DNA of 64,000 bases from CAYQJS01 sp964417895 (GCA_964417895.1 CAYQJS010000005.1:62001-126000), one strand, 5' to 3'; positions 33,921-43,366 are shown, counted from the first letter of the stretch. Numbers and translations are program-made. The notes: a model not told the origin generated them from the sequence alone.

Positions 33921-34202
33921 TCAGGCGCCGGCGATCACGCTGTCAGTGATCTCGTTCAGGTACGCTGCGAGCGCCTCAGGATCGGAGAACTCCTTGAACG
34001 CGCCGCTTTCCAGGGCGGTGATGCCGATCGCCGCCGCTTCGCGGAGCGCCGTGAGCTTGGCGGCGTCTTCTGTCTCGCGTCGCTCGATTAGCCGTAAGCC
34101 CTCCCGCAGCACTTCGCTCGCATTCTGATAGCGACCGGACCGCACGAGCGCCTCGATCAGCCCCTCCTGATGTTCCGTCAGCACGACATTTCGGGTTGGC
34201 AT
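33921..34202 (-). CDS. parD: ParD-family antitoxin
   Basis: 93 residues from the ATG at 34202 with GGAG upstream; the longer frame to 34274 lacks a ribosome-binding site. MPTRNVVLTEHQEGLIEALV and SGRYQNASEVLREGLRLIERRE are the classical ribbon-helix-helix of ParD, which binds its own promoter and neutralises ParE. The order antitoxin then toxin, same strand, with 11 nt between them, matches parDE operons. The dimer is expected to repress the operon through sites just upstream of 34202. Confidence 0.85.
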   Translation of the reverse strand: MPTRNVVLTEHQEGLIEALVRSGRYQNASEVLREGLRLIERRETEDAAKLTALREAAAIGITALESGAFKEFSDPEALAAYLNEITDSVIAGA

Positions 34203-34422
34203 GCTCGTTCTCCAAAGCCTGTTAACAGGGAGTCTAGCACCATTGGCAGAGTATGCCAATGAGAAGGAGACCAACTCAAAAGGAACGGCCAGCTCAGCCC
34301 GGAACGACTAGCTTCGAAGTGGGTCAGAAACCTATCTCGTGTAAGGTGGGCATCTACCGCCTGGCTGTCTTCGCCTGGAGCAACAACCTGCTCAAAACCA
34401 TCCAGGGAAATGAGCAGCGATC

Positions 34423-35787
34423 CTACCGCAGGGGATCGCAGGCTGCGCACGCGGCGACGAGCCGTGCGGCCACCCGCGGATCGGTCCCAAAGTGGAAATG
34501 GATATACGAGGCGAGGACGTTCCCGTTGGCAAAACCCTCCGGGCCATTATCCCGCTCGACCACCCGGTACGCGGCCATTTCGAGATCAACCGGCCGGGTG
34601 AGCTGGGAGTAATGAAACTCGTGCCCCACGCTGCCCGCGCCCGCGGGCAGGAGCGGACTGTCGCGGATCGCCGTCACGGTCCGATAGCCGACCGTAACCC
34701 GCTCAGAACGGATTTCTGAGTCATATGGCACAAGGTCCACCATCGGCCAAGCGTTTCCTTCCCGGTCGGTCAGCGTCCGGCCGAGATACATGAGGCCGCC
34801 GCACTCCCCGTAGATGGGGAGCCCGGCTCGGTGCGCGGCCCGCAACGCTTCGTGCACGGGCGCATTCGCGGACAGCTCGGCGGCGAAGAGCTCCGGAAAC
34901 CCACCGCCGATGTAGACGCCCTGGGTGCCCGGCGGAAGGATGGTGTCCGTGAGCGGGCTGAACGAGGTGAGCTCTGCTCCCATGGAGCGCAGCAGGTCGA
35001 GGCTGTCCTCATAGTAGAAGCTGAAAGCCTGGTCCCGCGCCACAGCGAGTCGCACGTGCGCGTTCGGCCCTCCGACTGCTGGAGGCTCCTCCGGCGTATT
35101 GAGCGGGGATGCTGCGGCAATGCTCCACAGCCGATCGAGGGCGAGGTGGGCCTCGGCCGCGTCTGCTAGTCGATTCACGAAGTCGCGGCCGAGATTCGCC
35201 TCAGCGGTGGGGACGAGCCCCAGGTAGCGTTCAGGGAGCGCAAGACTCGCGTCTCTCGGGAAGGCGCCGAGGACAGGGCGCCCCGTAGCCCTTTCGACCG
35301 CCTCAGTAACCGTGCGGGCATGCGACGGGCTCGCAACGCGGTTGAGGATGAACCCGACAACCGAGAGCTCGCGGTCCAGGGTGAGGCACCCAAGTGCCAT
35401 CGCGGCGGCGGTCTGCGCCGTTTTGGCAACGTCGAGCACGACGACGACCGGGGCACCGACCAGTTTGGCGACCTCCGCCGTCGATCCTGCGCCATCTGCG
35501 TTTCGGCCATCGAACAGGCCCATGACACCTTCGATCACCGATAAATGCGCGCCGGCGGAACTCCGCGCGAAGCTAGCGAGCAGCCGACCTGGAGGCAGGA
35601 GGACGCTGTCCAGGTTGCGGCACGAACGGTTCGCGACGGCGCTGTGATAGCTGGGATCGATGTAGTCGGGACCCACCTTGAACGGCTGTACCCGCTGTCC
35701 GCGGCGGACGAACGCGGCCAGGAGGGCGCACGTGATCGTGGTCTTCCCAACACCGCTCGCGAGCCCCGCTATGACGAGACGACGCAT
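34423..35787 (-). CDS. cobB: Cobyrinic acid a,c-diamide synthase (CobB/CbiA)
   Basis: 454 residues from the ATG at 35787; the longer frame begins inside the neighbouring palindromic repeat. The N-terminal ATPase has the P-loop GLASGVGKTT and the following FKVGPDYIDPSYH motif. VIEGVMGLFDGR is the conserved cobyrinate/ATP site. The C-terminal glutamine amidotransferase domain has the Cys nucleophile in IYGECGGLMYLG and the His in GHEFHYS. It amidates carboxylates a and c of cobyrinate using glutamine. No other cobalamin gene is nearby, so the rest of the pathway, or a salvage route, is encoded elsewhere. The HydF-maturation paralog family is ruled out by the amidotransferase domain. Confidence 0.9.
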   Translation of the reverse strand: MRRLVIAGLASGVGKTTITCALLAAFVRRGQRVQPFKVGPDYIDPSYHSAVANRSCRNLDSVLLPPGRLLASFARSSAGAHLSVIEGVMGLFDGRNADGAGSTAEVAKLVGAPVVVVLDVAKTAQTAAAMALGCLTLDRELSVVGFILNRVASPSHARTVTEAVERATGRPVLGAFPRDASLALPERYLGLVPTAEANLGRDFVNRLADAAEAHLALDRLWSIAAASPLNTPEEPPAVGGPNAHVRLAVARDQAFSFYYEDSLDLLRSMGAELTSFSPLTDTILPPGTQGVYIGGGFPELFAAELSANAPVHEALRAAHRAGLPIYGECGGLMYLGRTLTDREGNAWPMVDLVPYDSEIRSERVTVGYRTVTAIRDSPLLPAGAGSVGHEFHYSQLTRPVDLEMAAYRVVERDNGPEGFANGNVLASYIHFHFGTDPRVAARLVAACAACDPLR

Positions 35788-35811
35788 CACTGGCAATGAA
35801 AGATTACCCCT

Positions 35812-35878
35812 CTCCCTAACCCTCCCCCGCAAGGGGGGAGGGGACCAGTTTCGCTCCCCCGCAAGGGGGGAGGGGGTA
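35812..35878. repeat. Pair of C-run/G-run palindromes
   Basis: Two units of CCTCCCCCGCAAGGGGGGAGG (35821-35841 and a near copy at 35854-35876) stand between the CobB and amidase genes. Each can form a hairpin with a GCAA-like loop. They belong to the same family as 20675-20712 and 43163-43283. Confidence 0.75.
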
Positions 35879-35885
35879 TTTTCGA

Positions 35886-37394
35886 TTACGGCTCGCCCGG
35901 CAGTGGTGGCGTGCTGCTCGGCGCTGTGCGGTGCCTTGTCGCCTGCTCGTACGCATACGCGAGCTTGATCATTGCACCGTCGCTGTACGGCCTGCCCAGG
36001 AAGGTGATTCCCACTGGGAGCTCGTCCGAAGTGAATCCCGCCGGCACCGAGATCGATGGGACGTAGACCAGGTAGGTGTTGAGATGCGTCGCTCCCCGTG
36101 AGTTGTAGTACGGCGGGCTGACGCCCTCGCTGATGAGCGTCGGCTGGTGCTCGACAGTCTTGTGCACGATGGCATCGAGATTGTGGTCAGCCATCACCTT
36201 GAAGAGGTTGATCGTCAGCGCTTCCCGCGCGGCAAGGGACTCGTAGTACTCGGCCTGCCCGCCATCGCGGATGCTGGGAGCGCGTCGCAGCACCCTGCCG
36301 TAATCCGGCGATGCGAGCATTTCCTGCCGCGTCTTAAACGGCGGATTTCCTCCGCGTCCGAAGTATTCGCTGAATGCCTGGTCGCTGTCGCCACCACGCC
36401 TCTTCGCCAGCAGGCTGAGCAGGTCAGGGATGACGATCGGATCGATAACGGTGGCTCTCGCCCCTTCTAGCTCGGCGACGGCCCGATCGAAAGCCTGGGT
36501 AACCTTCGCGAAGTCTGCGGAGTCCGGCTCGGAGGTCTGTCCCATGGATTCACGGAGGATGCCGATGCGCGCTCCCTTGAGCCCGGCGGCGTCGAGATAC
36601 GCAGTGTAGGTCGATGGAATCTGACCGACCCCGAGCGCGGTGAGCGGATCCTCGGGATCGTAGCCGACCATCACATCCAGCAGCAGCGCCAGGTCGCGGA
36701 CCGTTCTGGCCATCGGGCCCAGCGATCCATTCGTACTGGGCCAACCAGCATACACGCCACTGCGGCTCACCAGACCAGCGGTAGGCCTCATGCCAACGAT
36801 GCCATTCCATGCCGACGGTCTTCGTATCGAGGCGAAGCCCTCCTGCCCCACGCCGACTGCTCCGAAGTTGGCCGAGACCGCCGCGCCCGGGCCTCCGGAC
36901 GATCCACCCGGTGTGCGCTCCAAGTCGTAGGGGTTTTTGGTCGACCCGAACAGCGAGCCGTGGGTGTCGCCCCCGCCAAGCTCCCCGAGCGTGGCCTTCG
37001 CCAGAAGGATCGCGCCGGCTTGCTTCAATCGCCCGGCGACGAATGAGTCCCTCGCTGGGTAGTAGTCCTTGAACAGGACTGAGCCGAGGGTCGTGGGCAT
37101 TCCCGCCGCATCCATCTGGTCCTTCAGAATCACGGGAACGCCATGCAGCGGTCCAACCGGCCCGGATGCTCGCAAGGCGGCATCCAATCGGTCCGCCTCC
37201 CTCAGGGCATCAGGGGCGACGGTAATGATGGAGTTGATGGTGGGCCCGCCGCGATCGTACGCGTCGATCCGGTTCAGATAGAGCTGAGTGAGCTCGCGGG
37301 CCGACAGGTCTCCCGTCGTATAGGCCCGCTGGATGTCATCGATTGTGGCTTCCAGTAGGTGGAACGTGTTGACTTCGCTCACGAGCTGGGTCAT
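35886..37394 (-). CDS. Amidase signature family enzyme
   Basis: 502 residues. The Ser-Ser-Lys catalytic triad is present: Lys in VILKDQMDAAG, Ser in the RTPGGSSGGPGAA loop, and Ser in EGFASIRRPSAWNG. The C-terminus with the PVGITFLGRPYSDG stretch is typical. The family includes amidases that convert amides to carboxylic acids, and also GatA of tRNA amidotransferase, but the lack of GatB/C neighbours favours a catabolic amidase. It follows a VOC-family dioxygenase gene by 12 nt on the same strand, so the two form an operon. The distal part carries a truncated-looking charged segment (YFGRGGNPPFKTR) shared by plant-type amidase relatives. Confidence 0.85.
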   Translation of the reverse strand: MTQLVSEVNTFHLLEATIDDIQRAYTTGDLSARELTQLYLNRIDAYDRGGPTINSIITVAPDALREADRLDAALRASGPVGPLHGVPVILKDQMDAAGMPTTLGSVLFKDYYPARDSFVAGRLKQAGAILLAKATLGELGGGDTHGSLFGSTKNPYDLERTPGGSSGGPGAAVSANFGAVGVGQEGFASIRRPSAWNGIVGMRPTAGLVSRSGVYAGWPSTNGSLGPMARTVRDLALLLDVMVGYDPEDPLTALGVGQIPSTYTAYLDAAGLKGARIGILRESMGQTSEPDSADFAKVTQAFDRAVAELEGARATVIDPIVIPDLLSLLAKRRGGDSDQAFSEYFGRGGNPPFKTRQEMLASPDYGRVLRRAPSIRDGGQAEYYESLAAREALTINLFKVMADHNLDAIVHKTVEHQPTLISEGVSPPYYNSRGATHLNTYLVYVPSISVPAGFTSDELPVGITFLGRPYSDGAMIKLAYAYEQATRHRTAPSSTPPLPGEP

Positions 37395-37406
37395 CAGTCG
37401 TTCCCG

Positions 37407-37898
37407 CTAGTGCGCCGCCGCGGGGGTGAGCCGCATGGCCTGCGCGGTGATGTCTTCGACGCTCTGGTCCAGGTCGAGGGCGTAGTTGCCGCTCTTTTCT
37501 CGCTCGAGGTCGGTGTCCACCATGGCGAATACTTCAAGGCGGTTGCCCTCGGGATCCAGGAAGTAGCACGACACGGTGTTGCCTAGCGTCGCATATGCGT
37601 GGCTGACGCAATGGTCGATCGGCACGCCGGCGGCCTTGAAGTGCTCGTAGTACGCTTTGACGTCGGCCACTGTCGGCACGTGCCAGGCGATGTGAGCCAG
37701 GATTTTGCTGTCGCCGTCTCGGCCTGTTGCTAGCGCGATCTGATGGTCCTCAACCTCCGGGTCCGGAGTCATAAAGACCATCCGTCCTGGGGCCTGATGC
37801 GTGATGGTGAGGCCCAGGTGCTCTTGATAGAACGCGACCATCCTGTCCAGGTCACGGACGTTGATAACGACGTGGCTCAACGCGCTCACGTGTGGCAT
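37407..37898 (-). CDS. VOC family (glyoxalase/extradiol dioxygenase fold) protein
   Basis: 163 residues with one VOC module: VSALSHVVINVRDLDRMVAFYQ begins the first beta-alpha-beta unit with the metal His in SHVV, AHIAWHVPTVADVK begins the second, and YFLDPEGNRLEVF provides the metal Glu. Such proteins are extradiol dioxygenases, glyoxalases or resistance proteins; the conserved His/His/Glu set indicates a metal enzyme. The C-terminal 30 residues (VDTDLEREKSGNYALDL) form a tail seen in dioxygenase-type members. It is the first gene of an operon with the amidase. The substrate is not evident. Confidence 0.8.
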   Translation of the reverse strand: MPHVSALSHVVINVRDLDRMVAFYQEHLGLTITHQAPGRMVFMTPDPEVEDHQIALATGRDGDSKILAHIAWHVPTVADVKAYYEHFKAAGVPIDHCVSHAYATLGNTVSCYFLDPEGNRLEVFAMVDTDLEREKSGNYALDLDQSVEDITAQAMRLTPAAAH

Positions 37899-37960
37899 TC
37901 CCTTACCCCTCGCTGGCTCCTTCGATGGCTAGCGGACTCTAGCCCTGGATGCGCCCGTTG

Positions 37961-38164
37961 TCAAACCGAGGTGAGCGGCGACACCTCCGCGTAAACCGCG
38001 ATCGAATCCCGCGGCGCATCGATCGACAGCCAGATGCGCGGCAAGGCGCCGTTTGTGTGGACTTCAAAGGACCAACCGAGGAACGCGTCAGCGCTGTTTT
38101 GTTGGAAGCCTGTTTCGATAAGGTGGCGAGGAAGCGCCGGGTACTCGCGGTTATGCTCGTACAT
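37961..38164 (-). CDS. Small hypothetical protein in a gene-poor stretch
   Basis: A 67-codon frame (MYEHNREYPALPRHLIETGF then strand-like segments such as WSFEVHTNGALPRIWLSID) ends at a stop at 37961. No ribosome-binding site precedes the ATG and no family is recognised. The alternating pattern could form a small beta fold. It is the only plausible coding content between 37899 and 38349; the rest of that interval shows no gene, repeat or hairpin that I can support. Confidence 0.3.
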   Translation of the reverse strand: MYEHNREYPALPRHLIETGFQQNSADAFLGWSFEVHTNGALPRIWLSIDAPRDSIAVYAEVSPLTSV

Positions 38165-38349
38165 GGTGGCGGATCGATTTCGGCGCTCCCAGTCTACGCA
38201 TCAAGCCTCCTGGCCGCAACGCCAAACAATCGAGGCGGCTCGGCCGCTGCCGAACCGGAGCTGAAGCTCAGGTGGCACCGGCTGTTCGTGGAAGCGATGA
38301 TCGTTCGGTCGCTCGCGCCACGATCGCCGCTGGCGAGGCGCGCGTCAGC

Positions 38350-39630
38350 TTACCCGTGTTGCTGCGCCGCCTCGGCCAGGGCTGCTTCCCGAAGGTCGAT
38401 TAACCGTCGCGTCGGCCGGCCGTGAGCACCGAAGAACGCAGCCGCGGCGATCACCATTGCCCCATTGAGGATCAACGATAACGGGGCCGTCGCCACCGCC
38501 GCGATGCCGCTGAACTGTATTTCGCCTAGCGGCCGGACGCTCGAATGCACGATGCCCCACAGACCCATGACGCGGCCGCGGAATTCGTTGGGGACCAGCA
38601 TCTGGAGGTTCTGCTGAATGCCCACATTGAGCGCAGACCCCCCGGTGCCAAGGGCGAACAGAACCACCAGAGAGAGCCAGTAGATCGGCGTGAGCGCGAA
38701 GCCGATCATTGACGTGCCGAGCAGCAGCAGGCTCCCCACGAGCAGCCGCCGCTGGTGGCTCGGGGCCGACAGATTAGAAGCCACAAAGACACCGACCAGG
38801 CTGCCGACGCCCATCGCGCCCCACATGACGCCCAGCACCTCAGGTCCCACTTGGAGCGAGTCCTTGGCGATCACCGGGAACAGGATGGTCATCGAATTCC
38901 CGAAGAACATGCTGTAGTACGAGAGGCCGATGAGGAACGCGAATACCCGGTTGCGCCAGATGAAGTGCACACCGGCGGCCATATTTTCCAATACGCTCCC
39001 ACCCCGCGACCGGTTAATCGGTGGCAACCGAATCCTCGTCAGCATCAGGGCGTAGACGGCAATACCCGAGATCGCTATGAGCCACACGATGCCGGCAGCG
39101 ATCCGGGCGGAATCGGTCGCGCCGAGCACCAGGGCGAGGATGAACCCTCCGACGACGGGCGCACCGATACGCGTGGCCGGATGAATGGCGGCATTGAGGG
39201 CGACCGCGTTGGGCAGGGCGTCGCGCGAGATGAGATGAGGGAACATCGACTGGCGGGCCGGATTCTCGAACGAGCCGACCGCAGCCTGGATGAACGCGAT
39301 GACGAAGATGTGCCACACCTCAAGCAGCTCGGTGAGGGCCAGCGCGGCGAGCGTGCTCAGCAGTGCGATGTAGGCAACTTGCACGGCGATGAGGAGCTTC
39401 CGTTGATCGAGCTTGTCGGCGATCACGCCGCCGAGCAACACTAGCGCGGTGGCGGGTATCGCCTGGGCGAGCGCGTTGATGCCCAGGTAAGCTTTCGAGC
39501 CGGAGATCTCGTAAATCAGCCAGGGCTCCAGCATCCAGAGCATCTGCTGCCCGGAAACTGAGACGACGTGGCCGATCCAGTAGAGGCGAAAATCGCCGTA
39601 CCTCAGTGCGGCGAATCGTTGCGGCTGCAT
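38350..39630 (-). CDS. MFS transporter, EntS-like (MFS_3)
   Basis: 426 residues with about twelve membrane helices. The N-terminus FAALRYGDFRLYWIGHVVSVSG is the family mark of the EntS-like exporters. The loop after helix 2 carries VIADKLDQRKLL, and GSFENPARQSMFPHLISRD is the conserved motif of this subfamily. Its relatives export siderophores or other small molecules. A related transporter is encoded at 51860-53125, and a degenerate fragment of that gene at 49925-50048, so this family has been duplicated locally. The ligand is unknown. Confidence 0.85.
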   Translation of the reverse strand: MQPQRFAALRYGDFRLYWIGHVVSVSGQQMLWMLEPWLIYEISGSKAYLGINALAQAIPATALVLLGGVIADKLDQRKLLIAVQVAYIALLSTLAALALTELLEVWHIFVIAFIQAAVGSFENPARQSMFPHLISRDALPNAVALNAAIHPATRIGAPVVGGFILALVLGATDSARIAAGIVWLIAISGIAVYALMLTRIRLPPINRSRGGSVLENMAAGVHFIWRNRVFAFLIGLSYYSMFFGNSMTILFPVIAKDSLQVGPEVLGVMWGAMGVGSLVGVFVASNLSAPSHQRRLLVGSLLLLGTSMIGFALTPIYWLSLVVLFALGTGGSALNVGIQQNLQMLVPNEFRGRVMGLWGIVHSSVRPLGEIQFSGIAAVATAPLSLILNGAMVIAAAAFFGAHGRPTRRLIDLREAALAEAAQQHG

Positions 39631-39721
39631 GGTGAGGGCTAAGTGTACGTCCGCGCCTCTCAGCCGTTTGCGGAGGTGACCCCGCGAGGCAGCTCTAGCG
39701 GCGCGGCCGAGAAAGCCAGTC

Positions 39722-39822
39722 TGTCATCCTGAGTGGAGCGAAGGATCTGTCACGAGCGTAATGTTCCATGCACAGACCTCACACTGCCACCAGATCCTTC
39801 GGCCTGCGGCCTCAGGATGACA
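39722..39822. repeat. Palindromic TGTCATCCTGAG element
   Basis: The ends TGTCATCCTGAG and CTCAGGATGACA are perfect 12-bp inverted repeats enclosing AGCGAAGGATCTG and CAGATCCTTCGGCC. It is a compact 101-bp version of the repeats at 25357-25562 and lies just before the Rieske oxygenase stop at 39840. Confidence 0.8.
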
Positions 39823-39839
39823 CTTTCCGTCCACGCCTG

Positions 39840-41180
39840 CTATGCGGGACAGGACGGGTTCACGCCCGCCAGGACGCGGCGGCGATCCTGGGTCGCTTCG
39901 AACCAGGAATCCGTTGTCGGTATCAGCAGCGCATCCGCGCGGATCATGTAGGCCTCCGGGTTGGTGACCTCGGGGGGCACGGTCCCGTGGTCGCGCAGCG
40001 CCCTTGAGGCTCGAAGCAGGCGACGGCGCACCGAGATGATGGCGGAATCGCTGGTGCCCAGGTGCTCTCTGCTGCGGTCGTAGATAGGGCCCATACTCAG
40101 CTGCGGGGCGGCGTCTTGAGCCCAAAACTCCGAGATGCCGGAAAAAGTCTTGGTCCGCTGGACCTCGCGGTCGATGAAGAAATCGTTCCCTAGGCCCGGC
40201 AGGGGACGCCAGCGGCCATAGGGCTGGGTGCTGACCGGCATCCGCATCTCCGGGGATATGTTCCACACCCCGGAGCGGTTCGCCTGGCGGTCCACTTCGG
40301 CGTCGGTGAGGCGCCGGTTGGGGTGGAAGCTTACGCCGATCACGAACACGTTCTCGTCGTCGACGGGGACCCATGCTCGCCAGCCGCGGGTCGGGTTCTC
40401 CCCGTACGGCCCGGTCATCGTGTGGAAAGGCATGAGGTGTTGGGAGATGCGCCAGTAACGCATGCCGTCCCCGGCTTCTCGCCCGGCGCCGATGCAGATG
40501 CCGTACTCAGTCTCCAGGATCTCAAAGCGAGGGTGCGTGTCGTTCCTGCGGATCTGATCGACCAGCCGTCGAGGTCCGCCCGTGCGGAAGCGCAGCTCGC
40601 TGTCGTCGTCGATGTTCAGCCGACTATGCACGAAGGAGACGTGACTCTGGTCGATGTCTCCTTCCATGCCCTGTACCCAGTTGCTGTACTGGACGCGCTT
40701 CGAAGCATGCCGCTGCTCCGCTGGAAGATCCATCCATTCGAGGTGTGGGAGCGGTGGAGGCGGGCTCTGCGGACCGAGGTAAGCCCAGATCACACCACCC
40801 CGTTCGACGCACGGGTAAGCGGTTTGGCGGATCTTGTCGCGGAAGTTGCTCTCCAGTGGCTCGTTGGGCATATCCACGCAGCGGCCGTCAACGTCGTACT
40901 TCCACCCGTGGTAGACGCACCGCAGCCCGCAATCCTCGTTTCGCCCGAAGAACAGCGACGCGCCCCGATGCGCACAGTGATCGTCCAGGAGCCCGATTCT
41001 GCCCATCGAGTCGCGGAACGCAATGAGGTCTTCCCCGAGGAGCCTGACTCGCTGGGGGTCGCCGTCCTGTACGGCCTCCCAATCGAACAGGAAGGGCAGC
41101 CAGTAGTGGCGCAAGAGCGTCCCAGTGGCGGTCCCAGGTCCAACGCGGCACAGAAGCTCGTTGTCCTCTTTGGAGAGCAT
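39840..41180 (-). CDS. Rieske oxygenase, phthalate-dioxygenase type (oxygenase 2)
   Basis: 446 residues from the ATG at 41180 with GGAGGTAACC upstream. The Rieske ligands are Cys69, His71, Cys88 and His91 (HCAHRGASLFFG and CVYHGW), and the iron-site His residues are in DIDQSHVSFVHS. It opens with VGPGTATGTLLRHYWLPF like the others. The start is divergent from a family-5 solute-binding lipoprotein gene at 41369, with 188 nt between, so the two may share regulation and a substrate. Members of this group act on phthalate, isophthalate, vanillate and similar acids, but which one cannot be said. Confidence 0.9.
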   Translation of the reverse strand: MLSKEDNELLCRVGPGTATGTLLRHYWLPFLFDWEAVQDGDPQRVRLLGEDLIAFRDSMGRIGLLDDHCAHRGASLFFGRNEDCGLRCVYHGWKYDVDGRCVDMPNEPLESNFRDKIRQTAYPCVERGGVIWAYLGPQSPPPPLPHLEWMDLPAEQRHASKRVQYSNWVQGMEGDIDQSHVSFVHSRLNIDDDSELRFRTGGPRRLVDQIRRNDTHPRFEILETEYGICIGAGREAGDGMRYWRISQHLMPFHTMTGPYGENPTRGWRAWVPVDDENVFVIGVSFHPNRRLTDAEVDRQANRSGVWNISPEMRMPVSTQPYGRWRPLPGLGNDFFIDREVQRTKTFSGISEFWAQDAAPQLSMGPIYDRSREHLGTSDSAIISVRRRLLRASRALRDHGTVPPEVTNPEAYMIRADALLIPTTDSWFEATQDRRRVLAGVNPSCPA

Positions 41181-41368
41181 GGTTACCTCCCTGAATCGCC
41201 GCCCCGCGGAAGACTGAGTAAGCGTCCCCGCTCATGAGATAGTAATCGAGGGGGCCAGGCAAGCCTATCATCCGCCAGCGTTGGTGGGAGAATCACGCAA
41301 CACCCTCCGTCTACCGTCGATAGAATGGGGGGCTCTCGTCCCCAGGTTGGACTGTGAAGGGGGGAAAC

Positions 41369-43096
41369 ATGAATCTCGTCGCGAAGCATGGAACATCGCG
41401 TTCGGTTCTCGTAGGCATCCTTGCCGGCGTTGTGCTCGCCAGCGCATGCGCGCCGGCGGGGCCATCGGCAGGGACAGCCCAGTCGCAGGGGAGCCCCTCG
41501 GAGCGAAAGACAATCACCATCGCGGAATCTTCGGCGATAACGGGGTTCGGCCCGCAGGACGGTCGCTCGACGGAGGTCGCCGCCGTCGCTCACGCGGGCC
41601 TCGTCCGGAACAAGAACTGGGAGGCTTCGCCAGAGCCGTGGCTCGCCACCGAGCTTCCTTCGATCGAACGCGGCACCTGGAAGGTCCTCCCGGATGGCCG
41701 GATGGACACGACGTGGCGGCTGCGGAGCGGGGTCACGTGGCACGATGGAGCCCCGTTCATCGCACAGGACGTGGTCTTCGGCTGGGAAGTCGTGATGCAT
41801 CCCCTGTTCGCCGCCAGGGTGCGAACGATCCCAGAGATGATGGAGTCGGTGACTGCTCCTGATGACTCGACGCTGCGCGTGGTCTGGAAGGGGCCCTCGC
41901 ACTGGGCGGACCGGCTCTTCCAGATTCACATGTACCCCCTGCCCCGGCACCTCGTCGAGGCAGAGTTCCGAGCGGCCCCTGACAACTTTGCGACCAACCC
42001 CTACTTCTCGTCGGAGTTCGTGGGTCTCGGGCCCTATCGGCTCGCGTCCTGGACACCGGGCCTCGATATGCGTCTGGAGGCCTACGCCAATTACTTTGGC
42101 GGCAGGCCCAAGATCGACACGATCAGCTACATCGTTATCAGCGACGACAATGCCGCGCTGGCCAGGGTGCTGGCCAACGAGGTGGACGTCACATTGCGGT
42201 CCACAGTGGGCTTCATTCCCGCGGTGACCGCGAAGGAGCGCTGGGAGAGTACTGGTGACGGCACGGTGTACTTCACGCCCACGGGTTTCAACTGGCTCGG
42301 CTTTAGCTCAGTTCCCCCGTCCGCCCAGTGGTTCAGTGACGTGCGGGTGCGGCGTGCCATGCTCCAGGCTATCGATCGTCCGGAGATCATCCGTGTCTTC
42401 TTCAATGATGTCAGCGGCGTTCCTGACACTGTTGTTCCGCCGCGCCATCCAGTCTTTCCCGACGTGAACCGGGCAGTAATGAAGTACCCGTTCGACCCGG
42501 CGCGGGCCGCGCAGCTCTTCGGCGAGAGTGGATGGTCGTCGAGCAGCGATGGGGCGAAGGTGTTGGTGAATCAGCGCGGAGACCGGTTCTCCATCGACTT
42601 CCGCTCGAGCGCCGGCGAGCAGCAGGAGGAGCAGGTCCAGGCGGCCGTGGCGCAGTACTGGCAGAACGCCGGCATCGAGCCGAAGATCAACAATATCTCC
42701 CGCGCTCAGGCAAGGAATGACCGAGAGGCCGCTGAAAACTGGCCCGGGATGGATTTCGCTCGCCACAACATGGAGGTGAGCGACATCCCGGAGCGATGGC
42801 ATAGCCGGCAAACGCCCACCGAGACAAACAAGTGGGCAGGAAAGAACCATTCGCGCTGGTCTGTGGGCGACACCCTGATCGAGCGTTGGGAGCGTGAGCT
42901 CGACGCCGTGCAGCGGGATCGCCTGTTGGTGGACATCGCCCGACGCTGGTCGGAGGACCTGCCGGTCCTTCCGTTGCACTACACCATCGAGATCACGACG
43001 GTCCGCAAGGGCATCAGCGGGGCCGGTCCCAAGCTTGGCTCGGGGGACACGAACTCGGTCGCCTGGAACATTGAGACGTGGGACCTGAATCGCTAG
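41369..43096 (+). CDS. ABC transporter solute-binding lipoprotein, family 5
   Basis: 575 residues from the ATG at 41369 with GAAGGGGGG upstream. The leader ends at a lipobox Cys (VVLASAC), followed by the Ala-Pro-rich linker common to these lipoproteins. MDTTWRLRSGVTWHDGAPF and DVRVRRAMLQAIDRPEI are family-5 hallmarks, and the C-terminus ends with the typical SVAWNIETWDLNR-like strand. It captures a ligand outside the membrane for an ABC importer, whose permease and ATPase are not in this window. Being divergent from oxygenase 2 suggests delivery of that enzyme's substrate. Full length, no disruption. Confidence 0.9.
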   Translation: MNLVAKHGTSRSVLVGILAGVVLASACAPAGPSAGTAQSQGSPSERKTITIAESSAITGFGPQDGRSTEVAAVAHAGLVRNKNWEASPEPWLATELPSIERGTWKVLPDGRMDTTWRLRSGVTWHDGAPFIAQDVVFGWEVVMHPLFAARVRTIPEMMESVTAPDDSTLRVVWKGPSHWADRLFQIHMYPLPRHLVEAEFRAAPDNFATNPYFSSEFVGLGPYRLASWTPGLDMRLEAYANYFGGRPKIDTISYIVISDDNAALARVLANEVDVTLRSTVGFIPAVTAKERWESTGDGTVYFTPTGFNWLGFSSVPPSAQWFSDVRVRRAMLQAIDRPEIIRVFFNDVSGVPDTVVPPRHPVFPDVNRAVMKYPFDPARAAQLFGESGWSSSSDGAKVLVNQRGDRFSIDFRSSAGEQQEEQVQAAVAQYWQNAGIEPKINNISRAQARNDREAAENWPGMDFARHNMEVSDIPERWHSRQTPTETNKWAGKNHSRWSVGDTLIERWERELDAVQRDRLLVDIARRWSEDLPVLPLHYTIEITTVRKGISGAGPKLGSGDTNSVAWNIETWDLNR

Positions 43097-43162
43097 GGCC
43101 GTACATGACAGACTGGCTTCTCGGCCGCTAGTGCAGCGTCGCGTAATTCGTGACCCGGGCAC

Positions 43163-43283
43163 TTCACCCTCTCCCGCGAGGGGGAGGGTGTTTCGCGCTT
43201 GTTCCCTCCCCCCTGGCAGGGGAGGGAGTTTCGCGCTGTTCCCTCCCCCCTGGCGGGGGAGGGTTAGGGAGAGGGGGAGGCTC
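43163..43283. repeat. Cluster of C-run/G-run palindromes
   Basis: Three hairpin units occur in tandem: CCCTCTCCCGCGAGGGGGAGGG, then two near copies of CCCTCCCCCCTGGC-GGGGAGGG, linked by a repeated TTTCGCGCTTGTT spacer. They fill the gap before the amidohydrolase gene and match 20675-20712 and 35812-35878 in type. Confidence 0.75.
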
Positions 43284-43366
43284 ACGACCTTCTGCGATCT
43301 TGCACTAGCCTAGACGGAGGCCCAACGGGGTAGTAAGCTACGCACACAGAAAGGGAGGGGCGAGTC

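Noticed and set aside
35886..37394. GatA subunit of tRNA amidotransferase
   Set aside because: No gatB or gatC is nearby and the gene is coupled to a VOC dioxygenase, so a catabolic amidase is more likely.
43163..43283. CRISPR array or origin of replication
   Set aside because: The hairpins lack regular spacers, and no DnaA-box set or dnaA gene is present; they match the dispersed palindromes elsewhere.
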